Assembly: GCF_036884655.1 (NCBI RefSeq)
Contig: NC_088357.1
Coordinates: 12,121,501 to 12,185,500, forward strand
DNA: 64,000 bases
Reading direction: 5' to 3'
From: Musa acuminata AAA Group
Lineage: Eukaryota > Streptophyta > Magnoliopsida > Zingiberales > Musaceae
A program made the translations under genes and the position numbers. Below are positions 12,301-26,090 of this stretch, piece after piece. The notes beneath the pieces are model-generated. The model ran no database searches, was not told where the DNA came from, and worked only from the letters and a program-made list of their open reading frames with translations. Each line of letters begins with the position of its first letter. Position 1 is the stretch's first letter.

Positions 12301-15300
12301 TACTCATCCTTCTTTTTCTTTATTCCTTTCTCTTCCTCTGTTGCTTTTTGTCTCCTCCTCCCTTCTGCATCACCACCTCCTTTCTGTTGCCCCTGGTGTA
12401 AACTCCTTGCACATTTGTGTCACATCACCTCCCATCCACCACATAGTACAACTCCTCTGCCTCCTTCACTTCCTTCTCCTCTCGCTGTATGATCTGTAAC
12501 AACCTGAATTGACATCTAGCACATTGTATGTTACTGGTACTGTACTAGTTTGGTGGACGGTTGGTACTAGTTCTGGACTGAGATTTTGATTTATGGTTTG
12601 GACATTTTTTCAACTAAGTGGACTCATCCGATATCTGTCCAACTCAGTCAATTCCATTTGAAACTAACTGATCCTAATATTGGCTGATTCAATTTGGATT
12701 GGCATGGATCAACAGAAATTGCTGATTTCAGTAAAATTGAGTTTGGAGCCAATAATGCAATTGACTCAATTGGCCATCAGCAACAATATTCAATAAAGAG
12801 GATTTAAGACAGTTGGAGATGTAAGAATAAGGGGAAGAAGCAAAAAAAAATAAGTAGAGGCAGAAGAAGAGAAGGAGAAAAGGAGATAAGGAATGTGGAG
12901 CGAATAGAGGAGATAGAGGTGAAAAAGGTATAGGAAAAATAACTAATTCATTAAGAATATGTTTTTATAGATAATTTCTTGCTATCACTTGTTGTGTATG
13001 ATTGATAGATAGAGGACCAAAGAGGAGGAGGATGAAGAAAAAGAGGTGATAGTTTTCACATACTATATTCCTATAAAAGTCTGAAATTTTGAACTAATCC
13101 TTGCAAAGCCTGGAATACCATTTGCATGAAAATGTTGGATCTTTAGGATGTGCGTACTTTCATAAGAATACAATATACATGTGCACATGTCCCAGAGATA
13201 TTTTTTTGGTCTTTGAAAATTGTAAATTCTGCATATCCAACTTGGGCAGGTTGAAATTCCATTCTGGTGAATCAATCCAATTTCCGTGGCTTATGCCACT
13301 GATTCAGATTCTGTGAACCTTGATTTCATATTTGATCTATGTTCAGAATCTTCTTCATAAATGAAGTCATCATGTGCATTATTTATCGAGTGTCACCTCC
13401 TTAACTAAAAATAAAAAGCTCTACTACCAAAGGCATATATCCATATCTGAGCCTTCTTTGGTTGAAGGGAGCCATCATCTGCCTCTAATAGTATGAAGGT
13501 ACACCAAAAAGAGTTCAGTGTGAAATTTATCTACCAAATGCATGTAGTTGTTTCACAATTTTTGAGGGAAACTGAACCACTACTGTCATTTATGGAATTA
13601 TAAAATCAAGCATCTAGATAGAAATCTTGAATGAGATGATATAACTGTTTGCTTGTTTTTGCTTGAAAATATAGGTGGAAGTAAGCTTTCACAGTAGTGG
13701 TAAGATTTGAATAAATTTCTTTTTTGCCATGTGTTTGATTAGGCTATTATTGGAAGCAAGGGCTATTTTTGTTTTTGTTCAATGAATTCTGGTCCACATA
13801 TTCTCATATTTGTTTTCTGAGTTGTTAATTGCTTTAGTTTAGTAAATTTTAGTATCTTCTAGTGCTAGCTGACCATTGCCAATGACGGCATATTAAGATG
13901 AAAAGAATGTTTCTTTGCTTTGGTAATTTCTATTACAGTGACCATGAACATGATATTTGCAGATATTGTATCTGGTCATCCTTGGTGTGACATACTATAT
14001 CATTGGAAAGTCGTCCTTCAGATACATTCCTGGTTATTATGTCAGTGAACTTCACTGGTAATATCTGTAGTACCTTTTGCAACTAGTATGATGACATAAA
14101 GCTTTCTGAGTTTTCTCTGCAGAAGAAATCATATCTTGCAGGTACACAAGCATGATAGCTGTAGGTGTGGGTGTTCTCCTTTTTCTATTGACTAGCTTTT
14201 CGGATCCTGGAATTGTGACAGCTGAGAATGTCTCCAAATACATCTCTGCCTTTCCTTATGATGAGATCATATATGTGGAGAAAGAATGTTCAACTTGCAA
14301 GATCCTAAAGTGTGATTATGGTGTTTGTGCTACTATTTCCATTGCACTCTCTTTGCATTCTATATTACCTAACAGGAGTTGCACTAAAATGCAGACCTGC
14401 TAGATCTAAACATTGTGGTATATGTAATAGATGTGTTGCCCGATTCGACCACCATTGCGGTTGGATGGTTAGCTCTTACTCAATAACATTCCTTGTCATC
14501 ATAGTCTTGCTTGTCTGACAATATCTGTGCCACTTCTAAGAATAGTTGTGCAATATTAGATGCTTTAACTTGGTTTATCTTAAAATGCAGAGTAGTTCCA
14601 TTTGTGACAAAAACACCTGCTAACGTAGTTCATTTGGGATGCAGAATAATTGCATTGGTGAGAAAAACACACGCTACTTCATGGCCTTTCTTCTCTGGTT
14701 AGTATTTACCTAACTGGTGTTGGATATTCTGGGATCTTGTATATCTGCCAGTTACTTCATACATAATCTACATTTGAAACAGTATTCTCTGCTGGACAGC
14801 CTAATTACTTTTTCTTTTTCGGATAGTAATCTTGTTTCTTCTATTTGCTTATTGCAATATCCATACACACTTTTTTCACTTCATGAGTTAATGAGATCTG
14901 CTACATAATCTGTTGGTGTTGAACAAACTATCCCTTACAACAAAGGTTCTTTTTAATAATTTGCTGATTGAACCTTCTTTCACAACATTGCTTCATTCTT
15001 GACTAAGTTGCCCAGTGAAATGTTCATCATTTGTTTAAGTTCGTTGGCAAATTATGCATCTCCACTAGTTCTTATTCAAGAAACTTTAAGTTACAGCAGA
15101 TTTTTCTGCTGCTTTGCTATAAATATTTAGTCTATTTACCTTAGGACATATTATACCAATAACTTGTTCTGGGCCAAGTGTTAATGATGACGGGATAGAC
15201 AAGGAGAGGAGGGGAAGAAGGAAAAGAGAAAGTGGAGAAGAAGAGGGGAAGATGCAGTGGAGAAGAAGAGGAGTAGAATACCGGTTCTACCATTTAGCGG

Positions 15301-16864
15301 GCCTGGAGTGGCGGACAGCAGTGGATGGCATGAGAATCCTACTTGCTTGAGAGAGAGTTTATTAGGCTTTAAAAAAAAAATTGGTTGTTTCGTTTGGTTC
15401 ACAGGCTCATGGGGAGGAAGCCCTATTTCACCTGTGAACAGCCCAAAATTGCACAATCCATGTTCTGGTCCATGGACGGACTGGTATGTATCGGTCCATT
15501 CAGTTTGTTGATTCTTGGTCAAGATCAGTCTTGTGACTTCCTCAAAATTTTTCGGCCATTATTACTCAAGGTTTCTTGTTTTATGAAAGACATTTTAGTT
15601 CCATGACAACGCATTATGATAAAACATAAGTTTGTTATCTTCCCTGCTCTCTGTTTCCAGCTTATTGCTAAATACTTTGTCAAAATGTTGGTTTTTTTAT
15701 TCCTCTTTACTAGCATAACTCCTAACAAGAATGAGGTCAAAATTACAATCTCAAGCATTTGTCTACTGACAAATTGTTGTTGCGAACTTGCCAACCAGTT
15801 GCCTATTGTTTTGATGTAAAAGTTTGTTTGTTTACATTTTAGGCATTAAGCTTTTCATCCATTTGTTGTCTTTGTTGTCATTTGTTTTCCGTGGATAAAT
15901 ATTTTTAATCTACTCAAATGTGGAACATTTCGGCATTGGCCATCCCCGGCTGGTGAAAAGCTCAACATTCTAAACTTTCTGTAGTATTGCTTTACTAAAT
16001 GTAAGTGTAAATTCCGTTTACATGGGGGTCTCCACTACAGAATCCTCTTCTTTTTAATCTGGTGAACTTGCAGGCACTTTCTTATTTGTCTGTACGGAGC
16101 AGTTCTTCTTGGATTAATACTTGCTGGCCAGTTGAAAGAGCACAATATAATATACATTCTAACTGGTACTATGATGTTTGCTTAATCCATTTGGCTTGTA
16201 TGTCAAGTTTCTGTTGTGTTTACTTGATGACCCATCGTTTTCAGTTTATTATGGCGTTGAGCATTCCTTTTCCAGACTATCTCCACATGTAGTCCAGGTA
16301 AGATTTGACTTTTATTTTTTCCCGTGATCTATTGAGTTTCTTGTTATGAAAATTTCTGTAAAATGATAATGGAATATTACAGTGGCTGCTGGGTTCTTAT
16401 AACACACAAATACTTCTAATAATGTTTCTGGCTATAATTTCATTGTTGCTGGCTGGGTTTTTTGGATACCATGCACATCTCTGCCTGACGAATACTACTA
16501 CAAATGAGGTTGACTCCTCTCTACCTTCCCTCCAGCAGAAAGTTGGTCTAAGCTAATTTCTGACAGATGCTTTATGTTTTTGAGCTAGCAGACTTTTAAG
16601 TGGCAAGACTACATAAGCTGGAAGAGGAAACTGAATGAAGCCAAGGCAAGTGCTGCAGCACTGAAGGCCAGCATACAGACAATCACCGGAGAAGCAAAAC
16701 CTCCTGAAAGCAAATGGAGGGCTTTTTTCCGCAAGTCTCCACTGCAGACTGAAGAAGTGATTGTTAAGAATAACTTGTATGATCGGGGAATAATCAGTAA
16801 TGTCTGTGAGATCATTTTCCCTCCATCTGCCAGGAAGTCATTTTCTCATAGGAAATCAGAATGA
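9369..16864 (+). CDS. PAT17: DHHC-type protein S-acyltransferase (PAT17-like)
   Basis: S-acyltransferases attach palmitate to cysteines of membrane-associated proteins; the DHHC cysteine carries the acyl intermediate (family knowledge). Ten exons with canonical splice sites and continuous phase: 9369-9517, 11507-11600, 13963-14057, 14142-14309, 14395-14467, 14645-14697, 16074-16165, 16245-16297, 16383-16508, 16592-16864; 391 residues. Membrane segments are visible near the N-terminus (after [17 protein letters not shown]), around residues 114-125, 130-148, in exon 7 ([14 protein letters not shown]) and in exon 9 ([17 protein letters not shown]). The cysteine-rich domain starts [15 protein letters not shown] and contains DHHC at 187-190, followed by [15 protein letters not shown]. 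The C-terminal NTTTNETFKW segment corresponds to the conserved TTxE region. Exon order, length and CRD match the Arabidopsis PAT17 type. Introns 1, 2 and 6 (2.0, 2.4 and 1.4 kb) contain no coding sequence that I can support. Confidence 0.93.
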
Positions 16865-18258
16865 AGAGTGTTGTTGTTGATTCTTTTTCTTATATGATAG
16901 ATAAAGTTATCTAATGTAAATTTCTCTCTTTATTGTCTCAACATTCCCCTGAGGCCAGTCATATACTACAGAGATTGTAGCTTGTTGGCAGTGTCTCAAC
17001 ATATTGACAAATTGACATGCTATCTTGTTAAGAAGTTGGAATACAGTTTGCCATTGTGTCTGTTCATACGAAATATTTGGAATTTAGAAGCACTGCAGAG
17101 ATTGATGGTGAAACCTGGGAATCCTTCTAGCAAAATATCCAACTTCTGACTAGTGAAGTCCAGTTTGAAGCCAACTGATTTTTCTTTAAGGGTGTCCAGC
17201 CTTTGAGATTTTAGATGGTACATGGGAATGACTAATGTTCCCAAATCCAGTTTATGCTTTTCAAGTGCATGGGTTCTATTCCTTGGAATAAACACAAGGG
17301 TAGATGGAAGTGCCAAAGGAATACAAGGTGAGTAGTACTTGGAGATCTGTTCTTATTTCCAACCATTTCTTTCTAAGGTCCCTAGAATTCCTTTACCCAT
17401 GTGAGTAGGATAATATTTCTTCTTGCCATTACATTTTCAAAGAATGGTTTATTTACTTTGATGCAGTTGTCAGCAAGGATTAGTAGAATTTAATGAGGGA
17501 TCATTTCCACAAAAAGAACCATCAGTGGAATTTACTGATTTACCTTTAAAACCCCCCAGTTCTTGGATTATTTAAGCTTTCATTTCATCTTGTGGATGAG
17601 CTTCTGCATCAGTAAATTGGAGGTGGCACATCCATCAGATCTATAAAGCCTTTGTGAAACTAAAAGAAAATAATCAGACACAACATGAAGTAATAATGCA
17701 CATGTAATGCCACTTTGAAACTGGGGATTGATTTAGCATGCCATGGCTCAACTCTGTGCTGTTCTTTTCCTTTGTTTAAATGAAAGAAAATGACAGCTAT
17801 CCACCAAACAAAGACACCTTGTTGCTCACCATTATTGGCATTTTGTATGGTTCAAATTGTTCTGCTGCCCTTTTGTCTAGCATGACACTGGTGAACGCTG
17901 TATTAAGTTCACCCTAGCAAAGGACAACTTATAAGAAATAAGCCAAGAGTATTGGTGTCCAATTTGACAAAGACTTGTACATATAAAAGTATGTGGTTTA
18001 CCAGCTAGAATACAACTGAAAGGCTTTCTTTTATAGCTTTTGATTCAACAATGATATATGTACAAAAAGGCAATGCCAAAAATAAGTACATGTCCTCTGC
18101 AAAAGCTCTAGATTTGCTAAAGGTAAAATTGGGGAAAAAGAACCCACTGTATGTGAAACACTCAAGGAAATTATGCAGGGGAAATCGGCCGATGGCATAG
18201 ATATACACTGAAGCTTCAGGGAAATTCATCTGAGAAAATGTGTATCATCTGAATAGCT
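16865..18258. other. Intergenic spacer between convergent genes
   Basis: The 3' ends of the S-acyltransferase gene (plus) and the lipase gene (minus) face each other across about 1.4 kb. It should hold both 3'UTRs. No coding, RNA gene or repeat structure was found. Confidence 0.6.
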
Positions 18259-20798
18259 TCAGTGTGTTGTTGGTAATATCGGTGTGCTGCTTCTGACGAT
18301 ATGCTTTCTGCATCGCTGAAATATGCCATCATACAAAAGATCGAATTGTACTCCTGCTCTCTCCCGATTTACTATGAAAAAGATGTGATCAGCTTCGATG
18401 ATTTTGTAGTACCTGCAAGAACAAATTTTGCTTGATACAAATTACCTGTGGAATCAGTTGTTAATGCAAGCCAAAATGGTTTATGTTTGATAAAGAAAAA
18501 AGAACTTGAAAAGCATTGTTTATGAAGAAAATCAAACAAGTGAAACTAAGTATGACTTCTACAGCTGAACACATTGATTTTTAGTATAAAAAGCAGTAAT
18601 GCTTGTAACCATGCTTCTACCTGCACAACTTCTGTGGAATTTATCATACCGATGAAATTCACTGAATCGCAAGTTCTAAACTAGTTTAACTTGCATGGCT
18701 ATTGTTCAATCTTTCCCCAAAGACAGATTCACAGAGAGAGAGAGAGAGAGTTGAATCAAGAATTTACATGTAAGATAGATTGGATGATATACTGGAAATC
18801 TTCAACAACTTAAAACTACAATGGGTAGAAGTGGCTTACTCTAAGGTTACAGAAGATCACTTGGATGCTGCAATGTTGTACAGAAAGGTAAAGCTGTGTA
18901 CTTTGGCTTTCTAAGATTGTGGATTTATGGAAACATATGATGCTATCATGAAAAAAAATGATGATGAGCAGGACTACTAACCAAATTCCTGGTTGCAGAG
19001 GATGGCACTTTGAGTCATCCACAACAAGAAGGCTTGGATGTTCAATAGGTAAGCGAGGATGAGTCATGGATATTGTGTTCAGGGCTCCATCATTGTCTGC
19101 CCAATCTTCATCCCTGTGCCAACACTCCATGATAGATCTCACATGAGCATTCAAATATGAAAATCTACTTATCAAGAATTTCCATCTCTGGGTCATGAGT
19201 CCAAGTAGCAAGAAGAATCACGAACCTGTATCCTTTATAGGGTGGTGATGCATGGGTAGGGAAATGCCACTGGCACATCTGCAACACTCTAACAAAGAGC
19301 AAGGGATGGATTCCCAAAATGCTAGAAGGAACAGTCAATCCAAAAATCCTTCTTGTCCTCTTAGTTGCATAGCTGAAATAGAATGTGTTGGGGAAGGTAC
19401 ACAGTCGGGAGTTGAGCTCAAGTGAACCTTGCAGTGTGAGGTCAGGAAGGATCCAGTCGCCAGAAGCGAAAGGCCCGGTGTTACCCAGGAGTAGATCAGC
19501 TAGACCAGTAATGCCAGTTTTTCTCCACCCCATCTGAAAATGATCAAATCCAAAGTTGTAGTAGTTTTTAAACCAAGCAATGTCAAGCCAGTCATAAACT
19601 ATGACTCCTAAGCGACAGAGCTGAAGCAGACATATCGGTTTCATTGATCTTCCACACTCAGGCCTGAAACAAATTCATGAAGAATTCATGAACAACTGTT
19701 TGTGTGTTGAATTCGCCAAAACAAAGCGTGTACTTACTGCATCCCATCATAGTATGTTCTAGTGGTTCCATTGAGTGCACCAGAGAGGGAAGTAACACTC
19801 ATTACCCAGTCCTCAGAAGTGTTATAGCCACTGAAGGCCTGTCCACAACATACATGTTCTTGATTGCCTACTATTGCCAGCAATAAGATGAGAGAGAAAT
19901 GAAGTGAATCAAATGGAGCACCTTATCGGCAAGCATCTGCTGCAACACCCTGATGACCTGCACGCCTGCCGAATGCCCAACAAAATGGATTGGATGTTGT
20001 TCATCCCATGAAGGATAGTGCCCTGCACCCCAATCAACACAGCAAAGGATGAACAAAATATGAAGTTCTGAGGCCTAATGACCATGCCATTCTACATGAC
20101 CACATCATCGATTACAATAAGGCAAAGATTTGCTTCTACCTCACCTTGTTCATAGATTTTCCCAAATTGTGAGTGCCCAAAAGTTCTGCTATGCTCCTCT
20201 CCATAATCCACCTGCCCTCCTTTCAAATAGTAGAACAATTCCCTTGCCCTGGAATCATAGAGCACAGAAATTTTGTTCTAGCGGATAAAATGATTAGCTC
20301 ATAGCCATGGAAAGCCTTCCAATCCACTACAAACACATTTACCTGTCATGGATGCTGGTTAAGGATCCCAAATCCGGCACCAGAACACGGTCATCCTTCT
20401 TCTCCGCGCCGGCAAAGTAGGATAAACCACCAAGCCTCTGCGATCAAGTGATGAACAGGTGAGCGCCATTGCAAGAACGGAGAGACACGCTTAAGCATTC
20501 AAGAGATGCCGCATGGACAAGCAAAGAATACCCCTTTGCCGAACCCGAAGATCCCATGCACCAACACGATCGGCGGCGGCGAGCCCTCTAACACTGCGAC
20601 CTTTTCCTTCGTCGTCCTCTGCTCCTCCATCTCTTTGGCTCCCAGGCCGAAAACGTTGGGCTTGAGGCAGTCCGTGAGGACCTGAGAAAGGTCGGATGCC
20701 ACCGCGGTGCTAAATATGTAGAAGCCGAAAAGCACATGCACTGCCGTGCTGACGAAGAGCTCGGTCAGGCCGAGGACGCCGATCGACAGCCTCGCCAT
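18259..20798 (-). CDS. Lipase-like alpha/beta-hydrolase (bacterial lipase I.5-like plant family)
   Basis: Eight exons with GT/AG sites and continuous phase: 20798-20532, 20437-20343, 20248-20145, 20022-19922, 19838-19738, 19663-19226, 19113-18982, 18412-18259; 463 residues. An N-terminal hydrophobic segment (residues about 10-31, TELFVSTAVHVLFGFYIF) suggests a signal anchor. The oxyanion-loop motif IVLVHGIFGFGKG ends exon 1, the nucleophile elbow is GHSAG with Ser173, and the catalytic His is probably His422 in EADHIFF. The acid is probably Asp377 in the ADNDGALNTISM motif, by analogy with thermostable bacterial and staphylococcal lipases. It resembles plant proteins annotated as triacylglycerol lipase-like hydrolases, but substrate is unproven. 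I chose the ATG at 20798; an in-frame ATG at 20837 would add 13 residues. Its promoter side carries tandem repeats and a (CT)n tract. Confidence 0.9.
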
Positions 20799-20879
20799 TT
20801 CTCCTCGAAGATTCCTATTCTCTGTCTCCCTATGCAAAATCCCACCTTTCCTCTTCCTCCGCCCGAAAACAAGGTTTTT

Positions 20880-21212
20880 TAGGAACGAATGGATCGAGGA
20901 GAGGAGGAAGAGCGAAATGAACGAAGGGTAATAGTCCTCCTCCTCCTTTGCTTCCTCCTGCTATTCTCTCAAAGAATCCTACAAGATATATCTAGACGAA
21001 GCACCTCCACCTCCTCCTTGAAATGAATGGATTGAAGAGAGGAGGAACAGAGAGATGAAAGAACTCCTTTTTCTTCCTCCTGCTTCTCTTTCCTCAAAAG
21101 AATTCTACAAGATATCAGTCGATAAAGCACCACCTTGAAATGAATGGAATAAAGAGAGGAGGTAAAGAGAGATAAAATAACTCCTTTTTCTTCCTCCTGC
21201 TTCTCTTTCCGC
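20880..21212. repeat. Three-copy imperfect tandem repeat upstream of lipase gene
   Basis: About 105-bp units, each containing a GAATGGAT...GAGAGGAGG block, a CTTCCTCCTGC block and an AGAAT(C/T)CTACAAGATAT block. The copies differ by substitutions and small indels. The array starts about 80 bp upstream of the lipase ATG, so it probably overlaps the 5'UTR or core promoter. Confidence 0.75.
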
Positions 21213-21562
21213 AAAGCCTCCTCCTCCTTCTCCTCCTCCTCCCCACAACAAGGACTTGTGGCAACGAATGCACTGAAGAGAGGATGAAAAGAGAAATGGA
21301 AGATGGCTAATGGACTTCCTCTACCTCTGCCTCCTCCTCCTTCCTGCCGTTCCTCTCCCTCTCTCCTATCACATCACACAACATCTTTTACCTTTGGGAT
21401 AGGAAGGAGAGAGAAAACTATTCCTCCTATTCATAGCACATCCATGGGAAGCTAGGAAGGTGGGAGGAGAGAGACGACTACCTTCTATATATAGCACGGC
21501 CTTTGGAGGGTGGGAAGCTAGGAAACACGCACACCTTCTGCCACAATCCTTACAGCAATCAA

Positions 21563-21567
<5 letters not shown>

Positions 21568-21600
<33 letters not shown>
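21568..21600. repeat. (CT)n microsatellite
   Basis: About 16 CT dinucleotides, roughly 770 bp upstream of the lipase start. On the lipase (minus) strand it reads as a GA repeat, the type recognised by plant GAGA-binding factors; any regulatory role is inference. Confidence 0.9.
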
Positions 21601-21601
<1 letters not shown>

Positions 21602-24600
21602 ATTCAATTGCTTTGTTGGTTTTTGCTATCATTCCCGCAGCTCGGTCAGTGATTGGCTGCAGCCACCTGTGGGCCAGTATGGCATGTGTCATGGGTGGCA
21701 CCCACCGATGCCTCTCTGTCTCTCTATCTCTTGCACCCAACAACCAAAGATTGTGGGCCCATTCAATAGATTTGGTATCGAAGGTGGGGGAATAGATTTC
21801 CGTTGAATCTTTGGATGAATTCTCGACAAAAAAAAGCTATTGGATTTTTATTCTTTTTTTAATGACATCTTATTTTTATTTTTTTCTTTATCCATAGAGC
21901 GTTCCTACTTTTTCTGATCTGAAAAATATTTGTGTTTTATTTTCCCTCTCTTTTTTAGCTTTTTTTCTTAGTCAGATTCGAGGCACTAATAATCAGTCCA
22001 ATAAATTAAACTGAACCACATTAATAATAAAAATGTAATAATATGAAAAAAATTATAAATTTGAAATTTTGTTAAAAATTACAAACATTAGAAACTATTT
22101 CGAAAGCATAAAAAAAGTATAATCCAAGTCCTTTATTTTTAAAATAACGTTTAAGGATATATAACTATTAGAAATATTTTTAATTCTGTTAAAAATTATA
22201 GGCATTGTACTAAAATATTATTTCAAGATATAAATATATAAAGTTTACTCTGATATGTACTAAATCAATTTATAATTTTTTACTATTCTTATGTTAAAAT
22301 ATAAAATTTATTTCTTAAAATTTTTCTTTTTAATAATTTGTAGGTTTATATAAATAAAAATTATCAAACTACCTTAAATTTATTTGAACCAATTTGAAAT
22401 TTATTGAATCAAACTTACACAGTTACTGAATCAAGTCGAGAAAAAGACAAAAAAATGAAAAAAAAAAAAGTTGAGGAACTCTTCGAGGGGTAAGGTTTAA
22501 AAGTTAATAAAAAGGGTGTTTTATAAAAAAAATGAAAATAGGATGCTATTTTTTTTAAAAATAGTCAAGATAAACAATTTTTATCGGGAATTTATCCTTA
22601 GTCATTTAAGATATAAATGTTTTGACTCATCAAAATATTTCTTTTTACTTGTAAACATAATATCAAGGTTTATATCTACCAAAATTATGAGAATGGCTTT
22701 GTTTTTCTGTTATGGTGGTTTCTCCGAAGAAAAGAATATATGTATGTATGTATGTATATTTAACTCTCCAGTAGATTACCAGTTGTGTTTGTTTAGAAAT
22801 GGGAGCCGAAGATTGGGACATAATGGTGTTTGTTTGCTTGTCTGGTTTTTGTGGGGTAAACCTGAGTCAGAAGCAATCCCCAACCTCCAGCTTTATCTTA
22901 TCCTCACAGCTAATAATGGTGGATGCTGTTTTATTTATTGCCTACTGTGTATGTGAGCCAGATGAGTTCTTCAGGCAACAAGTGGAGGTGTATGTATGCT
23001 TTCTTGGCAGCTAAATTGAGAGAGCCATTCAAATCAGTTTTTTTGTTTCCCTTTGTTTGGTGTTAAATGTGGAAGTTTCTTTTTCCATTGAAAGAAGGCA
23101 CAAATGTTGCTTATTAAGAGATTGAAATAGCAGATAAGTTTAAGTTGGCTGATTCTGATAGATGTGGACAGATAACCATATCCCTTTCAATCTATGCAAG
23201 TAGGAGAGCAAGTTAAGATTCATGCCATATCTAAAGGGGAAAAATCAATGAAGTTTGCTTACCTTATTTTAGACTTTGGTTAATTTTGATTCCAATTTGC
23301 TGTAAAATGAGGTTATCTTTGCAGTCAAAACATGGCCCATCTTGTGATGCCATAATGGAACATGAAAGGCTTTGTTTGCAGAATGCAGCTTTCCATAACA
23401 GGATCAGATGGATTGGAAGAAGAATCTATATATCACATGTTGGTTGCTTCTCTCTCTCTCTCTTTTACACATAGTAGAGATAAGTTGCTTGAAGAATTAG
23501 TTAGTTTAGTTAAGCTCTATGAGTCACTAAAAACAATCTTAGGATTATTCTTAAAGAGTCAAAAACATTTTCTATATGTGAAGATCCAATTCAGAATGCT
23601 TCTTTCTACTTGACCTGTACATGCTTTATGACCTGATCTGACTTCTGTATCAAGATCAGAAAACAGTGTTCATCAGCAACTCTGTTGGTGCAGAAAAAAT
23701 ATATACAGATTCAGTAAACCAAATATTATCCTCACATTTCAGCTCCAATCCAACTCTTGTTTGTGTGATTCCACTTTGGAAGGTTGACATTGTCATTTAA
23801 TCTATCTGAAACTGTATAAACCATTGTCAAGTGACACCCTTGCAGCAACTTCTACTATAATCACTGACTAATATATTTCTTCTTTTTGAAGATTTCTACT
23901 TTCTGCAATAGGTAGAACATTCCAGAATAGGCTAGACATTCATTTTAGTGTCAAAGGGTAGGTCACATAAAGCATCAAATCACCAACCACATGCAGAGAG
24001 CTAAGAAACATTCAACAGCATGTGGATATTGTAATCTTATCTTGTCTCAGCCAACTTTGTCAGGAATCTCTGGCTGGCACAATTATTTCTGTGATGGATT
24101 TAATCATCTGTCACTGAAGATTCTTCTTCCATGGTCAATTTGCTGCCTCCTCTGACAAAGAAATTTATATGATGATGTATGTGTCAATCAATAAATGCCA
24201 TGGCAACAAAATTCTTCAAGGACAAGAAGAATTTCTTGTGCCAATTAAAGGAGCAGCTTCTACCAACCTATTTATGACAAAAAAAAAAGTCCATTGATTC
24301 ACTTGGTTGGTTTCAGAATCATGTTAATGTCAGTTAACACTCTATGAGATTAAAGAGTTAGGTTTCTTACTTAATCTTCAATTATTGAGTTTGATATAGT
24401 AAATTTCTTTTTTTTTTTGAAACAACATACTATTGAATGATTCATTTGGTAAATTTCTTAATCCGCATTATCTCAAATAGCTTACTTGAATAAAGATAAT
24501 ATTTAATTTCCAATGACAAACCAATAAATAAAATAGACATAACACCCTTAGTCTAGCCTATATCGGAAATTCGACAATAATTAAATTTGTATTATAAGAA

Positions 24601-25735
24601 CTTGGTGGAGGTGCCATACAAAATAAAAAGCTCATTCATTCATTCATTCATTCATTCATTCATTCGTCTTCATCATCTTCATCTTGAAGATGATCAAAAA
24701 ACTTGAAAACATTTAAACAAAAATGAGTAGGAAGGTTATATTCTGAATGATCTTTGTGTCGGAAAGTTATGGAATTGAAAATTCAGGAGATGATCACTAA
24801 GCCCTTCTTAGTTTTGTTCGTTAAAAGAAAGAAAAGATGGAGGTTCATCAACCAACAACAACTGAATTCTTAGTGAGGTCGTATCACTTTGACTTAGAAC
24901 ACTTGCAGCCAATCAAACAAACCCCAAATTAAATTCCAGACTAACAAAACAAGAAAAGAAATTTGTCCTTTGTTCTACCGCTACATTGTTCTTCCCCACC
25001 GAGGCATCTTGTCTTTGGTTCTAACTTTTGTCTTTGTTAGGAGTCAAACACCCAACCTTGGAAATGTAGACTAAATTTATGTATAACTTACTTTGGACAT
25101 TCTGCTATTCAAACAACTCCAATTCGTCACAAAACTCGTGAACATTGTTCTTGAAAAGGAAGCTTGTGAAAAAGGTATTGAATGTGACGGCTGTGACGCG
25201 TTCTTCGTTCGATGCACTGCAGCAATAGTTGAACTGCCGACGTCTCTGCCTTCAATGTGTCCATTGTGTTGGATGTGGGAGAAGCTTAGTAGCTTGCAAT
25301 GCTACATAATTTTGAAGCAAACAAGAGAAACTAAGGAGATGAAGAGGTTCACTTGACAAGTCCATTCTAGGGCTACAAACTGTGGACTATTTATTACTTT
25401 AGATTCGATCATTAAGTGTTTTTTTATTAATTAAAAAAATATTATATGAAATAGTATTCATAATGCTCATACCATTTAGGCCATAGTTTGAGACAATAAC
25501 ATCTTTACAATATTATGAACTACATTACATACTAATGTATTCAACAAATCTATAACTAATGTAATGTAAAGTATTCAACAAATCTTCTTTTTATTAAAGA
25601 AGATTTGAGGATAATTAAAAGAATAGCATGTATCAGTTTTCCTGGATATCTTTTCTTTTATATGTATATATAAGTAAAAGATTTGAGGGTAATTAAAAGA
25701 GTTCAATGTATCAGTTTTTCTAGATATCTATTCTT

Positions 25736-25801
<66 letters not shown>

Positions 25802-26090
25802 AGTAAAAGATTTGAGGATAATTAAAAGAATATATCAGTTACCTTTATATAAGTCCATATGCTTGAACACGTGCAATCCGTGGTAGTTGAATAAACTGCC
25901 CAAACCAGCTCAACGTAGGCATCAATAAGATGGATTACTGCATCATTCTCCCACGAGTATCAAAAATGCCAATCGCACGGAATCATCATGGGAAGCATGA
26001 AACCTTTCAAACAAAAGAGCAACAAGAACCAACAGCATCGGATCCAGCCACGTCCATTTTATTTTTATTGCATCATACATATCTCGCTTC
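21601..26090. other. Intergenic region, mainly non-coding
   Basis: About 4.5 kb between the lipase promoter and the 3' end of the UBA-protein gene. It contains a (TATG)n run near 22740, an (ATTC)n microsatellite at about 24634-24665 and the repeat block at 25590-25860. Short open frames here have no recognisable homology or splice context. I see no RNA gene. Confidence 0.5.
25590..25860. repeat. Tandem duplication with (AT)n tract
   Basis: A unit of about 78 bp carrying GATTTGAGGATAATTAAAAG and a TATCAGTTTT...TTTTATATGTATATATA tail occurs twice in full and a third time in part. A long (AT)n run (25742-25797) sits at the end of the second unit, where the unit's own TATATA could have expanded. 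Confidence 0.75.

Noticed and set aside
12480..12790. Degenerate repeat-like stretch in S-acyltransferase intron 2 and similar one at 2400-2700
   Set aside because: Repeated short words (GATCAACC, TTGGTACTAG) suggest an old transposon but no ends or family could be defined.
23286..23474. Exon-like plus-strand segment after a TTTGCAG acceptor (EHERLCLQNAAFHNRIRW)
   Set aside because: Looks slightly leucine-zipper-like but it is isolated and there is no partner exon.
25093..25356. 87-residue Cys-rich plus-strand frame
   Set aside because: Cysteine spacing does not match a zinc finger I recognise, and there is no promoter or splice context.
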